A DNA stretch of 64,000 nucleotides from Gemmatimonadota bacterium (GTDB taxonomy: Bacteria; Gemmatimonadota; Gemmatimonadetes; Longimicrobiales; Gaopeijiaceae), in contig JAJDTB010000007.1 of the NCBI GenBank assembly GCA_022827345.1, positions 1-64,000 of the forward strand, written 5' to 3'. The notes under the pieces are model-generated. The model saw only the letters and a program-made list of their open reading frames with translations. It searched no databases and was not told the DNA's origin. This document shows positions 8,281 to 18,271 of this stretch, piece by piece. Positions within the stretch are counted from its first letter, which is position 1. Every line of letters starts with the position of its first letter. Made by a program: the position numbers and the translations under genes.

Positions 8281-9829
8281 TCGATCGGAGGGGATCGGTT
8301 CTGCGGGCCGCCGGATGGTCCGCGGCGGCGTTCCCGTCCCGATGCGCCCGGGCCCGCTGCTGCCAGGCGGAGAGTCCGCCACCGCCCCTGCGGATTCGCG
8401 GGGCTGCGCGGTCGCGGCGGCGGCGGTGCTCGAGCAGGGCGGCAGCCACAAGGAGCGCGTCCTGCTCCGGCTTCGCGAGTCGGCCATCGGTGAGCTCGGG
8501 GTGTTCGGGAAGGTAGGCGGTGGACAGGCGGCCCTTCCGAAAGTCAGGCTCGTCCATGATCCGGCGCAGCAGGGGCACACCGGTGGCCACACCGCCGATC
8601 TTCAGCTCCTCCAGCGCGCGTTTCATGCGGCGCACCGCGAGGGGGCGGTCCGGCGCCCAGGTGATCAGCTTTCCGAGGAGCGGGTCGTAGTGCAGCCCGA
8701 TCTCCATTCCCCGCGCGATGCCCCCGTCCCAGCGAATCCCCGGTCCTCCGGGAACCTCCAGCTCGTCCACGACGCCCGTTGCTGGCAGGAAGCCGTCGAA
8801 GGGCGATTCGCTGGTGATCCGGCACTCGAGTGCATGGCCGCGTAGCGGGATCTCCTCCTGGCGCATCGGCAGGGCCTCGCCCGCGGCGACGCGGAACTGC
8901 CATTCCACCAGATCGATCCCGGTCACCAGTTCCGTAACCGGATGCTCGACCTGCAACCGGGTGTTCATCTCCAGAAAGAAGAACTCGCCGCCCGAGTACA
9001 GGAATTCGACCGTGCCCGCCCCCGTGTAGTCCACCGCCCGGGCCGCGCGTACGGCCGCCTCGCCCATGGCGCGCCGCTCGTCGACCGTGAGGAGCGGCGA
9101 GGGCGCCTCTTCGACGAGCTTCTGATGACGCCTCTGAATCGAGCACTCGCGCTCGAAGAGGTGCACGACGTTCCCGTGCGCGTCTCCGAAGAGCTGGATC
9201 TCGATGTGGCGCGGCCGCTCCAGAAATCGCTCGACGTAGACGCTGCCGTCACCGAAGGCGGCGTCCGCCTCCCGGCTGGCCGTCGCGAATGCGCGCTCGA
9301 CCTCGTCCGCCCGGTGCACCACCCGCATTCCCTTGCCACCGCCCCCCGCGGCCGCCTTGAGCACGACGGGGAAGCCAACCGACTTGGCTGCGCGGATGGC
9401 ATCCCGCCCGGAGCCGAGCGGCGTGTCGGTGCCCGGCACGATGGCCACGCCCGCCGCGGCCATGCGCTGGCGAGCCTCGGTCTTGTCCCCCATCGCGTGA
9501 ATCGTGGAGGCCGAGGGGCCCACGAAGACGAACCCGGCCGCCGCAACCGCTTCGGCGAAGTCCCCGCGCTCGGCGAGAAAACCGTAACCGGGATGGATGG
9601 CCCGCACCTGCGCCCGGCGAGCCACCGCGAGCAACCTGTCCACCGACAGATAACTCTCCGAGGCGCGCGCGGGACCGATGCAATACGCTTCGTCGGCGTG
9701 GAGCACATGCGGCGAGGTGCGGTCCGGTTCCGAGAACACCGCCACGGTGCGAATGCCCATTTCGCGGGCACCCCGGATCACCCGGAGCGCAATTTCACCC
9801 CGGTTGGCGACAAGTACGGATTCGATCAA
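8273..9829 (-). CDS. Biotin carboxylase subunit of acyl-CoA carboxylase
   Basis: 518 residues. The biotin carboxylase N-domain is MIESVLVANRGEIALRVIRG. The ATP-grasp glycine loop is KAAAGGGGKGMRVV, followed by HIEIQLFGDAHGNVVHLFER and ECSIQRRHQKLVEEAPS. The catalytic region is FLEMNTRLQVEHPVTE. All expected active-site residues are present (Lys and Glu metal/ATP ligands and the Arg of NTRLQVEH). The domain ends near residue 450, and the remaining tail is Arg-rich and overlaps the carrier-protein start. It uses ATP and bicarbonate to carboxylate biotin on the adjacent carrier. With the PccB-type beta chain upstream, the complex is probably a propionyl- or methylcrotonyl-CoA carboxylase rather than the AccABCD enzyme, but substrate cannot be read from sequence. 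Confidence 0.93.
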   Translation of the reverse strand: MIESVLVANRGEIALRVIRGAREMGIRTVAVFSEPDRTSPHVLHADEAYCIGPARASESYLSVDRLLAVARRAQVRAIHPGYGFLAERGDFAEAVAAAGFVFVGPSASTIHAMGDKTEARQRMAAAGVAIVPGTDTPLGSGRDAIRAAKSVGFPVVLKAAAGGGGKGMRVVHRADEVERAFATASREADAAFGDGSVYVERFLERPRHIEIQLFGDAHGNVVHLFERECSIQRRHQKLVEEAPSPLLTVDERRAMGEAAVRAARAVDYTGAGTVEFLYSGGEFFFLEMNTRLQVEHPVTELVTGIDLVEWQFRVAAGEALPMRQEEIPLRGHALECRITSESPFDGFLPATGVVDELEVPGGPGIRWDGGIARGMEIGLHYDPLLGKLITWAPDRPLAVRRMKRALEELKIGGVATGVPLLRRIMDEPDFRKGRLSTAYLPEHPELTDGRLAKPEQDALLVAAALLEHRRRRDRAAPRIRRGGGGLSAWQQRARAHRDGNAAADHPAARRTDPLRSNG

Positions 9830-9901
9830 GGTTCGGCCAGGCGCTCCCGGCCCCGGCGCCGATCAGCGGTCACCGGGCGGCGGATGGATGGTGCGGAGGT
9901 T

Positions 9902-10828
9902 TCAGGGTCGGTTAATGGTACCTGCGACCGTTGTCTCCGCGCCATCGCGCCAGATGCTGAACTCGATCTCTTCGTCTTCGGTGTAGGAGCGCAGGATGCG
10001 CCTCAATTCCGCCGCATCGTCAACCGTGCGTCCGTCGACCGCAACCACCACGTCGCCGGGCCGGAGGCCGAGCGGCGAGTCCTCTGCGGTGTTCGCGACC
10101 AGGACGCCCTCGTCGGTGCCGAAGTAGGCGCCCAGCCCCTCGTTGAGTTCGACCAGCTCGAGGCCGCCCGCGCCCACCCGCGATGGCAGGAAGTACCAGT
10201 TGTCGCTTGTGCCGGGCCGTGGAGCGCCGGTGATGACCGAGATGCTGCCGTCCGCGTCCGGAAGCGGCCACTCCATGTGCTCGTAGCGGTCGCGGAACTG
10301 CTCCGCCAAGTCGCTCCACCGCGAGCTGCGGCTGTCGGGACCCGGGCGGAAATGGAACTCGCCGCGATCCATCCTCTCGGGGACCACAGCGAATGTCAGC
10401 ACCTCGTCGTCCCGCTCGACCCCGACCTCGACCGCCTCGCCCTCCGGAACCTCGCCCAGGAGCGTGCGCAGCCGGTCGAAGGGGGACGCGTCGCGGCGCT
10501 CCGTGTCAGCCTCACCCGCCAACGGCTGAAGAAGAGGGTGCCCGCCAATCGAGACGATCACATCGCCTTCCTGGATTCCCGCTTCTTCGGCCGGGCTGCC
10601 GTGAGACACGTCCGTGACCCTGACACCTCCGTCCGCATCCGTCCACGACACGTAGACACCGAGCCTGGGCCGCGTGTCGTTGTCGCGAAACACGACCCGC
10701 GCACTGCCGAATGTCCTCTCCTCCTCCTGGGCATGGGTGGCCGGGGACCACTTGACCGATCCCGGCACAGCCACAACCGCGAACGCCACGAAGACTGCCA
10801 GTCCTTTCGCCGTCGCCACCGTTCTCAT
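9902..10828 (-). CDS. Exported protein with two PDZ domains
   Basis: 308 residues from ATG 10828, preceded by GGAGGGGGAAGTG. An earlier in-frame start would add an Arg-rich leader and was rejected. A signal peptide (AVFVAFAVVAVPGS) is followed by PDZ1 (GSPAEEAGIQEGDVIVSIGG) at about 60-120 and a C-terminal PDZ2 (DSPLGLRPGDVVVAVDGRTV) at about 225-300. No protease domain is present, so it is not a complete HtrA-type enzyme. PDZ domains of this kind bind C-terminal tails of envelope proteins. It lies between carboxylase beta and alpha genes on the same strand, with a 147-nt gap upstream that could hold its own promoter. A link to the carboxylase is only positional. Confidence 0.8.
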   Translation of the reverse strand: MRTVATAKGLAVFVAFAVVAVPGSVKWSPATHAQEEERTFGSARVVFRDNDTRPRLGVYVSWTDADGGVRVTDVSHGSPAEEAGIQEGDVIVSIGGHPLLQPLAGEADTERRDASPFDRLRTLLGEVPEGEAVEVGVERDDEVLTFAVVPERMDRGEFHFRPGPDSRSSRWSDLAEQFRDRYEHMEWPLPDADGSISVITGAPRPGTSDNWYFLPSRVGAGGLELVELNEGLGAYFGTDEGVLVANTAEDSPLGLRPGDVVVAVDGRTVDDAAELRRILRSYTEDEEIEFSIWRDGAETTVAGTINRP

Positions 10829-10975
10829 CACTTCCCCCTCCGTTGCTGGTCTCGCAGCCCCCGGCACACCCGCACTCAGGCTACTCGACCGATAGGACGC
10901 GGGAGACCCGGCCACGGTTGCCCGGCCCCCTCGCCGCCGCCGGGGCACCCGGAGACTGCGCAGGGTTCGCCGGGC

Positions 10976-12526
10976 CTACAGCGGAATATTCCCGTGCTTC
11001 TTCGGCGGGTTCGAGTCGCGCTTCTCCGACAGCATGTCGAGCGCGTTGATGAGGCGGGGGCGCGTATCGCGCGGATCGATCACGTCGTCGACGTAGCCTC
11101 GGGCCGCGGCCACGAAGGGATGCGCGAACTTCTCCCGGTATTCGGCCATCCGGGCCTCCGTTGCCGCTTCCGGGTCGTCCGAGGCGGCGATTTCCCTGCG
11201 GAAGAGGATCTCGACCGCGCCCTTCGGGCCCATGACCGCGATCTCGGCCCAGGGCCAGGCCAGATTGATGTCGCCCCTGATGTGCTTCGAATTCATGACG
11301 TCGTAGGCACCGCCGTAGGCCTTGCGGGTGATGACCGTGACCTTGGGCACGGTGGCCTCGCAAAAGGCGTAGAGCAGCTTGGCGCCATGCCGGATGATGC
11401 CGCCGTGCTCCTGGCCGACCCCCGGGAGGAACCCCGGCACGTCTTCGAACACGACCAGCGGGATGTTGAAGGCGTCGCAGAAGCGCACGAACCGCGCGCC
11501 CTTGTCCGAGCAGTCGATGTCCAGGACACCGGCCAGAACCGCCGGCTGGTTGCCGACGATACCCACCGAGTGTCCCCCCAGATGGGCCAGGCCGGTCACC
11601 AGGTTGCGTGCGAATCCGGCGTGCACCTCGTAGAACTCGCCGTCGTCGACCACCTCCCGGATGACGTCGATCATGTCGTAGGGGCGATTCGCGCTGTCCG
11701 GGACGATCTCCAGCAGCTTTCCGCTGCGCCGGTCGTGCGGATCCCGCCCCGGACCCGCCGGCGGACGCTCGCTGTTGTTGCGGGGGATGTAGCGGAAGAG
11801 TTCCCTCACCGCGGCGAGCGATTCGGCCTCGCTGTCGTGGGCGAAGTGGGCCACCCCGGAGGTCTCGGCGTGCACGTCGGCCCCGCCCAGCCCCTCCTTG
11901 TCGATGTCCTCGTGGGTGACCGTCTTCACGACATCGGGACCGGTCACGAACATGAAGCTCGTGCCCCGCACCATGTACACCAGGTCGGTGATCGCGGGCG
12001 AATAGACCGCCCCGCCGGCGCACGGCCCCAGAACCACGCTGATCTGCGGGATCACCCCGGACGCCAGCGTATTGCGCAGGAAGATGTCGGCGTACCCGCC
12101 GAGCGAGACCACGCCCCCCTGTATGCGCGCGCCTCCGGAATCGTTCAGGCCTACGAGGGGCGCGCCGTTCTTGAGGGCGAGCTCCTGGATCTTGACGATC
12201 TTCTCCGCGTGGGCCTCGCTCAGCGACCCGCCGAAGACGGTGAAGTCCTGCGAGAAGACGTAGACCAGCCGGCCGCGGATCGTCCCATAGCCGGTGATGA
12301 CCCCGTCCCCGAGGACCTTCCTGTCTTCGAGTCCGAAGTCCGACGACCGATGGGTGACGAAGCGGTCGAGTTCCACGAAGGAGTCGGTGTCGAGCAACAG
12401 GTCGAGCCGCTCGCGCGCGGACAGCTTGCCCCGGGCATGCTGAGCCCGAAGGCGCGCTTCACCGCCGCCGGTCGCCGACTCCGCCTTCAGCGCCTCGAGC
12501 CGGTCGAGCGATTCCTTCCTGGTCAC
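10976..12526 (-). CDS. pccB: Acyl-CoA carboxylase carboxyltransferase (beta) subunit, propionyl-CoA type
   Basis: 516 residues from GTG 12526, starting 7 nt after the upstream stop. It has both crotonase-fold halves of the biotin-dependent carboxyltransferase. The N-half has [18 protein letters not shown] and the oxyanion-hole segment [20 protein letters not shown]. The C-half has the carboxybiotin-binding part ([20 protein letters not shown] and [16 protein letters not shown]), with tail [20 protein letters not shown]. It moves the carboxyl group from carboxybiotin to an acyl-CoA, giving for example methylmalonyl-CoA from propionyl-CoA. It is clearly the PccB/MccB family by length and motifs and works with the biotin carboxylase and carrier encoded downstream. 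Which acyl-CoA it prefers is inferred from family only. Confidence 0.93.
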   Translation of the reverse strand: MTRKESLDRLEALKAESATGGGEARLRAQHARGKLSARERLDLLLDTDSFVELDRFVTHRSSDFGLEDRKVLGDGVITGYGTIRGRLVYVFSQDFTVFGGSLSEAHAEKIVKIQELALKNGAPLVGLNDSGGARIQGGVVSLGGYADIFLRNTLASGVIPQISVVLGPCAGGAVYSPAITDLVYMVRGTSFMFVTGPDVVKTVTHEDIDKEGLGGADVHAETSGVAHFAHDSEAESLAAVRELFRYIPRNNSERPPAGPGRDPHDRRSGKLLEIVPDSANRPYDMIDVIREVVDDGEFYEVHAGFARNLVTGLAHLGGHSVGIVGNQPAVLAGVLDIDCSDKGARFVRFCDAFNIPLVVFEDVPGFLPGVGQEHGGIIRHGAKLLYAFCEATVPKVTVITRKAYGGAYDVMNSKHIRGDINLAWPWAEIAVMGPKGAVEILFRREIAASDDPEAATEARMAEYREKFAHPFVAAARGYVDDVIDPRDTRPRLINALDMLSEKRDSNPPKKHGNIPL

Positions 12527-12533
12527 GCCGTGG

Positions 12534-14117
12534 TCACCGGCTGCCGCCAGGGGGCCCGGTCAGCTCGGTGCCGACGGGATGGAGCGCGCCATCGTAGATC
12601 CGGACCGGGAAATAGTCGCGCGCGAGCCGGCCGTCGACGAACGAATAGGTGCCCGTCGCCCCCGCGAAGCTGCGGAGCCGGTCCATCGCCCCGACCAGGT
12701 CTCGCGCGGCGCGCCGTCCCTCGCCGTACGCGTCCAGCGCCATGCGGAAGAGGTCGTAGCCGGTTGCCGGAATCGGGCTGCGCAGCGTTCGCCGGAAGTG
12801 GGCTTCGTAGGCGGCGACGAATTCGGCCGCGGGGTCGTAATCGGCGCCGGGCAGCGATGTGCTGACGGCGATGACCAGGTCGGTGTGCCTGCGCGCCACG
12901 GATTGCAGCACCGAGGGGGTCGCCCACGCGCCCGTCCCCGCCACCTGGATGTCGAGGGTGTCCAGGCCGAAGAAGGCGATCTGGGGAGCCAGGAGCTCCA
13001 CGTCGGCCGGCGGTGCGACGACCACGAGCAGCTCGGGCAGAAGCGACTCGACCTCCATGAGCTGCAGGTCGAAGGTCGTGGTGCCCGGAGCGTAGGGAAG
13101 CCGCCGGCGGACGATGCCTCCGGCAGCCGCGAACGTCTCGTCGAATGCCATCGCCTCGAGCGTCTCTTCGGGACTCTCGGGATGGATCATCGCCGCGTCG
13201 GTGTACCCCATGCCGGCAACGGCCTCGGCCAGTGTGCGTCCCGCCCCGGGATCTCCGGCCCGCATGCTGTATATCCCGGCACGCTGCGACGGGAACGCGC
13301 GGGCGGTTGGGGACAACAGAGCCACGCTGCCGGGAACCACCTGCGCCACCGACGCCATGTGGTCGTCGGACAGCGGTCCCAGAATGGCCGCCGCGCCGCG
13401 TGAAACGAGTGCCGACGCGGCTCGCACGCTGGCCGAAGGCGCGCCGAGGTTGTCCTCAACCACGAGTTCGACATTCACGCCGGCTCCCTGCGCCAGTGCG
13501 GCGGCCACTTCCACGCCCTCGAGGAAGAGGCCGGCGTATTCGCGGTTGGACGGCGAGCCGGAGATCGGCAGGATTGCACCGACGATGAGTTGCTCGGGCA
13601 GCAGCGAGGAGAGATCCGCATCGAGGACTGCCCGCGCGATGTCCAGCGGTCTGCCCCGGGCACCCGACTCGAGAGCCCCGCGCGCATGTGCATTGGCCCC
13701 GGCAGTGTCTCCGTACGCCGCGTGGGTCAATGCCAGTTCGGCGAGGATCGGTCCGAAGCGCGGATCGCGTGAGTTGGCGGCTCTCCTGGCGGCGAGGGCT
13801 TCGAGCTGATGACGGGGCAGCCGCGCTGCCGCGGCCGCGAGCTGCTCCACCATATTGTCGGTCACGGTTCCGGCGGGCGGTCCGAGGAGTCCCTCCGCGG
13901 CGGCGAAGAACTCCCCCGCGGCGAGCATGGCCTCCGCCCAGCCGATAGCCCCGGCCGAGTCGCCGGCCATCGTCCCGCCGTCTGTCGCCACGGGCAACGG
14001 GGCCTGGTCCGCAGGCGACGCACGCTGTTCGACCGCCCCGGCGGCGCAACCGATCACCAGACCGGCGAAGAGCCCGGCCACGATCGGCAACACCCTCGGT
14101 CTGTTCGTCATTGGCAT
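12534..14117 (-). CDS. LpoA/LppC-like lipoprotein with periplasmic binding-protein fold
   Basis: 527 residues from ATG 14117 (ATG 14111 equally possible; neither has a clear ribosome-binding site). The N-terminus [18 protein letters not shown] is a lipobox with Cys at about residue 20. An Ala-rich helical region (about 60-180) looks TPR-like. The rest, from [20 protein letters not shown], is a type I periplasmic binding-protein fold (Peripla_BP_6), including [19 protein letters not shown] and ending [18 protein letters not shown]. This two-part layout is that of LpoA, the outer-membrane activator of penicillin-binding protein 1A. A lipid-anchored ligand receptor is the alternative. It starts 25 nt after the S1 stop and runs almost into pccB, so it shares their transcript. 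Function is by family resemblance. Confidence 0.7.
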   Translation of the reverse strand: MPMTNRPRVLPIVAGLFAGLVIGCAAGAVEQRASPADQAPLPVATDGGTMAGDSAGAIGWAEAMLAAGEFFAAAEGLLGPPAGTVTDNMVEQLAAAAARLPRHQLEALAARRAANSRDPRFGPILAELALTHAAYGDTAGANAHARGALESGARGRPLDIARAVLDADLSSLLPEQLIVGAILPISGSPSNREYAGLFLEGVEVAAALAQGAGVNVELVVEDNLGAPSASVRAASALVSRGAAAILGPLSDDHMASVAQVVPGSVALLSPTARAFPSQRAGIYSMRAGDPGAGRTLAEAVAGMGYTDAAMIHPESPEETLEAMAFDETFAAAGGIVRRRLPYAPGTTTFDLQLMEVESLLPELLVVVAPPADVELLAPQIAFFGLDTLDIQVAGTGAWATPSVLQSVARRHTDLVIAVSTSLPGADYDPAAEFVAAYEAHFRRTLRSPIPATGYDLFRMALDAYGEGRRAARDLVGAMDRLRSFAGATGTYSFVDGRLARDYFPVRIYDGALHPVGTELTGPPGGSR

Positions 14118-14142
14118 GCGCTTCGGCGCTCCGGGTCCCTTC

Positions 14143-16011
14143 CTACTCGGTCCCTCCCGCCTCGGAATCCCCGGAGGACTCCTCGGCAGCTTCCACCTGG
14201 GGCTCCTCGGCAGCTTCCGGCTCGGACTCCGCGGCGGCTTCCGGCTGGGGCTCCGCGGCATCGCTGCCGCCGGCGCCACCGGCTTCCGCCTCCGACGGGG
14301 CCCGCCGCTTCGGAGCCGCCAACACCTCCAGCACGATGCGCCGGTCCCCCGCATCCGAAGAGATCACCTTGAGTGGAACACTCTCGCCAACCCGGTAGTG
14401 GGTTTCCAGGGCATCCGGCGCCACACCGGTGTGCGAGCCGGGCACGAATCCTTCGACGCCCTCTCCAAGGTCCATGACAACGCCTTTCTCCTGCAGCCGA
14501 ACGACGGTGCCGTCCTGTTCGTGCCCCTTGGCGTAGCGAATGACCAGTTCGGGCCACGGATCGTCGTAGAGCTGCTTCAGTCCAAGGGAGATGCGCTTGT
14601 TGTCGGAGTCGACGTGAAGGACCATAACGTCGAGCTGGTCGCCTTTCTGCACGACTTCGGAAGGATGCTCCACTCGCTTGGTCCAGCTCATGTCCGAGAC
14701 ATGGACCAGCCCGTCGATCCCCGGCTCGATCTCGATGAACGCGCCGAAGGTGGTGAGGTTGCGGACCGTTCCCGTGAGGCGTGTGCCGGTGGGGTACTTG
14801 AGCGGGAGTGCGAGCCACGGATCCTCCTCGATCTGCTTCATTCCGAGGGAGATCTTTTCGTCGTTGGGGTCGACCTTGAGGACCACCGCCTCGATCTCGT
14901 CGCTGATCGAGACCAGCTTGGAAGGATGCCGGACGTTGCGCGTCCAGGACATCTCCGAGATATGCACCAGTCCCTCGACGCCCTTCTGCAACTCCACGAA
15001 GGCACCGTAGTTCGTGATCGATACGACCCGTCCGCGCACCCGGGCGCCGACGGGATACCGCTCTTCGATGTCCGTCCACGGGTAGGGCAGCAGCTGCTTG
15101 AGACCGAGTGAGATTCGCTCGCGGTCCCAGTCGATGTCCAGCACCTTCACGTCGAGCGTGCCGCCCACGTCCACGACCTCGGAGGGGTGACCCACCCGGC
15201 CCCATGACATGTCGGTGATGTGCAGGAGTCCGTCGAGTCCGCCCAGATCGATGAACGCACCGAAGTCGGTGATGTTCTTGACCACCCCTTCGCGGACCTG
15301 CCCCTTGAGCAGTTCCTTGACCAGCGTGGACCGCTTCTTCTCGCGCTCGCGCTCCAGGATCACCCGGCGGGACACCACGATGTTCCGCCGCCGCTTGTTG
15401 AGCTTGATGATCTTGAAGTCGTAGCGCTCGCCGATCAGTTCCTCGATGTTGGGCACCCGACGCAGCGCGATCTGCGAGCCGGGGAGGAACGCGTCGACCC
15501 CCATGATATCGACGGTGACGCCGCCCTTGATCTTGCGGGTGAGGAGTCCCTTGACGGGTTCGTCCTTTTCGTACGCATCCTTGATCAGCTCCCAGACCCG
15601 CAGGAAGTCGGCCTTCTTCTTGGAAAGGACAACCACCCCGTCGTCGTCTTCCAGGCTCTCCAGAAGCACTTCGACTTCCTGGCCGGGCGCGACGGAATCG
15701 CCGTCCTTGAACTCGTCGAGGGATACGGCGCCCTCGCTCTTGAAGCCGAACTCGAGGATGGCCGCGGAGTCCGTCGTACGCAGGACCCTGGCCTTGACGA
15801 TCTCGCCTTCCTTGATGACCCCGCGCGCCGTCTGGTGGTCGGCGAGCATTGCATCGAAGTCGTCGTGCGAGACATCGAGCACCTCTTCGCCGTACGGATC
15901 GTGGAGGAGCTCAGGGGAGATTTCGTTGGACTGCAGTGACTCTGCAGAGGTCGGCTCGCTGGTGGAGCCGGACGGCTCGGCAACCGTTGGGGTGTCTGGT
16001 GTTTCGTTCAT
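14143..16011 (-). CDS. rpsA: 30S ribosomal protein S1
   Basis: 622 residues from ATG 16011. Six S1 OB-fold repeats run from about residue 65 to 540. The later repeats are near-identical in rhythm: GVVKNITDFGAFIDLGGLDG, GRVVSITNYGAFVELQKGVE and GTVRNLTTFGAFIEIEPGID, each followed by GL(L/V)H(I/V)(T/S)(D/E)MSW. The C-terminal 75 residues are a Glu/Ala/Pro-rich acidic tail and the N-terminus is also acidic. It binds mRNA and docks it on the 30S subunit. A 211-nt leader separates it from the AroA-Cmk stop and contains a TATAAT box, consistent with a separate promoter and with the translational autoregulation known for rpsA. Cytidylate kinase next to S1 is a widely conserved arrangement. Confidence 0.96.
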   Translation of the reverse strand: MNETPDTPTVAEPSGSTSEPTSAESLQSNEISPELLHDPYGEEVLDVSHDDFDAMLADHQTARGVIKEGEIVKARVLRTTDSAAILEFGFKSEGAVSLDEFKDGDSVAPGQEVEVLLESLEDDDGVVVLSKKKADFLRVWELIKDAYEKDEPVKGLLTRKIKGGVTVDIMGVDAFLPGSQIALRRVPNIEELIGERYDFKIIKLNKRRRNIVVSRRVILEREREKKRSTLVKELLKGQVREGVVKNITDFGAFIDLGGLDGLLHITDMSWGRVGHPSEVVDVGGTLDVKVLDIDWDRERISLGLKQLLPYPWTDIEERYPVGARVRGRVVSITNYGAFVELQKGVEGLVHISEMSWTRNVRHPSKLVSISDEIEAVVLKVDPNDEKISLGMKQIEEDPWLALPLKYPTGTRLTGTVRNLTTFGAFIEIEPGIDGLVHVSDMSWTKRVEHPSEVVQKGDQLDVMVLHVDSDNKRISLGLKQLYDDPWPELVIRYAKGHEQDGTVVRLQEKGVVMDLGEGVEGFVPGSHTGVAPDALETHYRVGESVPLKVISSDAGDRRIVLEVLAAPKRRAPSEAEAGGAGGSDAAEPQPEAAAESEPEAAEEPQVEAAEESSGDSEAGGTE

Positions 16012-16222
16012 TGGTCAATGTCTCGCCGACACGGAGGCCGGCGCTCCGATGCTGGTCCAGCCACGCAAGCAAAGTCACGGGCCAGGCTGGAGTTGAATGG
16101 ATTTGCACCGTCCCGGGCCATCCCGTCCATGGCCGGAGACCGTGTTGCCTGTTCGCCCCGGGCTTTCGTCTACTACGCGGCAGCGACGCTGCGGGTTACC
16201 GCGAGTGTACGGGGCACAGTCC

Positions 16223-18271
16223 TTAATTATACTCTACAGATGTCAGGAACGGGAGTACCAGTTGCACGATGACTTCCGTCTGACCCGGCGGATCCAGCTC
16301 CGTGGTATCGACGGTGACCGCTCCTTCCGCACGCGACAGGGGAGCGATGGCGCGCGTGGAATCGCGCTGGTCGCGGCGCTCGAGCCGGGCAGCCTCGGCG
16401 TCGACTTCTTCAGGCGCGGGCTGGCGGCCGCGCTGCAGGAGCCGTCGGCGGGCGCGTTCGCGAATCTCGGCGTCGAGATGGACTTTGACCTCGGCGCTCG
16501 GGAAGATGACCGTCCCCATGTCCCGCCCCTCGGCCACAAGCCCCGGGCCCGCGGCCGCGGAGCGCTGCAGCTCCAGCAGGTGGTCGCGCACCAGGGGCAC
16601 CGCCGATACCCGGGACACCTCGGAGGTGACCCGCGACTCACGCAGCGCCTCGTCGGGTACAAGGGTGCCGCGGATCCGGACGTGCATGGTTCCGTCGTGC
16701 CATTCGAGACCGATGCGGAGCGCATCCAGTTCGGCCGGTGTGACATCCTCCACGTCTTCGCTGCCCCGTTCGGACTCCAGCAGGGCCAGGGTCACCGCCC
16801 GGTACAGGGCGCCCGAATCCAGATGACGGAACCCCAGTCGACGTGCCACCGCCGCGGCCGTGGTGGACTTGCCCGAGCCCGCGGAACCGTCGACCGCCAC
16901 CACGATGCAGCGGCCCGCACCTGGGGACGCCGCGGGAGTCGGCCCGGGATGCGGCGCGCCGGCCACGCTGTGCCGCTCGACGCGGGCAAGCAGTTCCCAG
17001 AACCCGGGGAAACTGACGTCGGCCACCCCGGGATCGTCGATCGCGAGGTCGCAACCGGGTGAGGCGCCCAGCACACCGAAGGCCATCGCGATGCGGTGAT
17101 CGTGGAAGCACTCCACGCGGCCCGACAGCGGCTTGCCGGTGCCGCGGATCTCCAGGCCGTCGGGGAACTCCTCGACCGCGACTCCAATGCGGCGCAGGTT
17201 GACGGCCAGCGCAGCCAGCCGGTCCGACTCCTTCACCCGCAGCTCCGCCGCGCCCGAAATCCGGGTCACGCCGTCCGCCCGTGCGGCCAGAACGGCGACG
17301 ATGGGGACCTCGTCAATGAGTCCGGGGACCTCGTCCCCTCCGACCTCGACGGCCTGCAATCCCGCCCCTTGCCCGGCAACCCGCAGGTCCCCGGCCGGCT
17401 CACCACCCGGGGCGCCGCGCGGCAGCACCTCGACATCGACGCCCATGCGCGCGAGGACGGGAAGCAGCCCGGTGCGCGTCGGGTTAAGTCCCACCGATCG
17501 GATTGTGACAGGCAGCTGTCCCGTCGCCAGCGCGGCCCAGGCGATGAAGAAGGTGGCCGAGGAGAAGTCGCCGGGGATGTCCATGTCCAGCGGTTCCAGC
17601 CGGGCGGGAGGATCGGCAAGCCGTACCGACCAGGCGTCGCCGCGCCACCCCTCCACGACCTCGGCCCCCATGGCTTCGAGCATGCGCTCGCTGTGGTCGC
17701 GGGAGCGGTGCGGTTCGCGCACTTCGACGGGGACGCCCGCACCGATTCCGGCCAGGAGGATCGCACTCTTGACCTGTGCGCTGGCGACCTCGCCGTCGTG
17801 GCGTACCGAGGTGAGCGCCCCGCCGCCGATCCGCATCGGCAGGACTCCCGGCCGCTCCAGATAGTCGACGCTGGCGCCCATCCGCCGCAGCGGGGCCGCG
17901 ATCCGTTCCATCGGGCGCTGCGACAGCGACGCGTCGCCTCGCAACACCACCTCCAGGGGCTGTGCGGCGAGCGCGCCCGAGAGCAGCCGCGTACCCGTCC
18001 CGCTGTTGCACAGATCCAGCGCGCCGGCAGGCTGTGTCCACCGCCGGAGCCCCGGGCCGCGGATCCTGACCGGCTCGCTTCCGGCACCGTCCAGACCGCG
18101 CACTTCCACCCCGAGGGCCGCGACGGCACGCGCGGTCGCCAGGGGGTCCCCTCCACGGGGCACGGCGCCGATGCGGCTCTCGCCATCCGCCAGAGCACCG
18201 AGGATGAGGGCGCGCTGCGTGATGGACTTGTCCCCCGGCACCCGGATCGTCAGTCCCTCTCCCCGGTCCAT
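16223..18271 (-). CDS. aroA-cmk: Fused 3-phosphoshikimate 1-carboxyvinyltransferase / cytidylate kinase
   Basis: 682 residues from ATG 18271, chosen because GGGGGAGG lies just upstream and the AroA fold begins at once (LTIRVPGDKSITQRALILG). Residues 1 to about 430 are EPSP synthase: LCNSGTGTRLLSGAL, SAQVKSAILLAGIGAG, DEVPIVAVLAARADG and ELRVKESDRLAALAVNLRRI. After a Pro-rich linker, residues from about 450 are CMP kinase, with P-loop VDGSAGSGKSTTAAAVARRL, substrate region LDSGALYRAVTLALL and VAEGRDMGTVIFPSAEVKVH. The first half joins shikimate-3-phosphate to phosphoenolpyruvate for aromatic synthesis; the second phosphorylates CMP and dCMP. Similar fusions are known in other bacteria, for example Burkholderiales. 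The start lies 22 nt inside the tyrA reading frame, so translation is coupled. Confidence 0.95.
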   Translation of the reverse strand: MDRGEGLTIRVPGDKSITQRALILGALADGESRIGAVPRGGDPLATARAVAALGVEVRGLDGAGSEPVRIRGPGLRRWTQPAGALDLCNSGTGTRLLSGALAAQPLEVVLRGDASLSQRPMERIAAPLRRMGASVDYLERPGVLPMRIGGGALTSVRHDGEVASAQVKSAILLAGIGAGVPVEVREPHRSRDHSERMLEAMGAEVVEGWRGDAWSVRLADPPARLEPLDMDIPGDFSSATFFIAWAALATGQLPVTIRSVGLNPTRTGLLPVLARMGVDVEVLPRGAPGGEPAGDLRVAGQGAGLQAVEVGGDEVPGLIDEVPIVAVLAARADGVTRISGAAELRVKESDRLAALAVNLRRIGVAVEEFPDGLEIRGTGKPLSGRVECFHDHRIAMAFGVLGASPGCDLAIDDPGVADVSFPGFWELLARVERHSVAGAPHPGPTPAASPGAGRCIVVAVDGSAGSGKSTTAAAVARRLGFRHLDSGALYRAVTLALLESERGSEDVEDVTPAELDALRIGLEWHDGTMHVRIRGTLVPDEALRESRVTSEVSRVSAVPLVRDHLLELQRSAAAGPGLVAEGRDMGTVIFPSAEVKVHLDAEIRERARRRLLQRGRQPAPEEVDAEAARLERRDQRDSTRAIAPLSRAEGAVTVDTTELDPPGQTEVIVQLVLPFLTSVEYN
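16226..16231 (-). promoter_or_regulatory. Candidate -10 box for rpsA
   Basis: The minus strand reads exactly TATAAT here, in an AT-rich patch unusual for this genome, overlapping the last codons and stop of the AroA-Cmk gene. Transcription would begin about 210 nt upstream of the S1 start codon. A good -35 hexamer at 17 nt is not visible; CTGACA lies only 9 nt away. The call rests on the -10 match and position. Confidence 0.4.

Noticed and set aside
8942-12865. A 1307-codon open frame on the plus strand opposite the carboxylase genes
   Set aside because: It is antisense to well-recognised genes, with Arg/His/Gly/Pro-rich composition, no domain and no start signal. High GC at third positions keeps this frame open.
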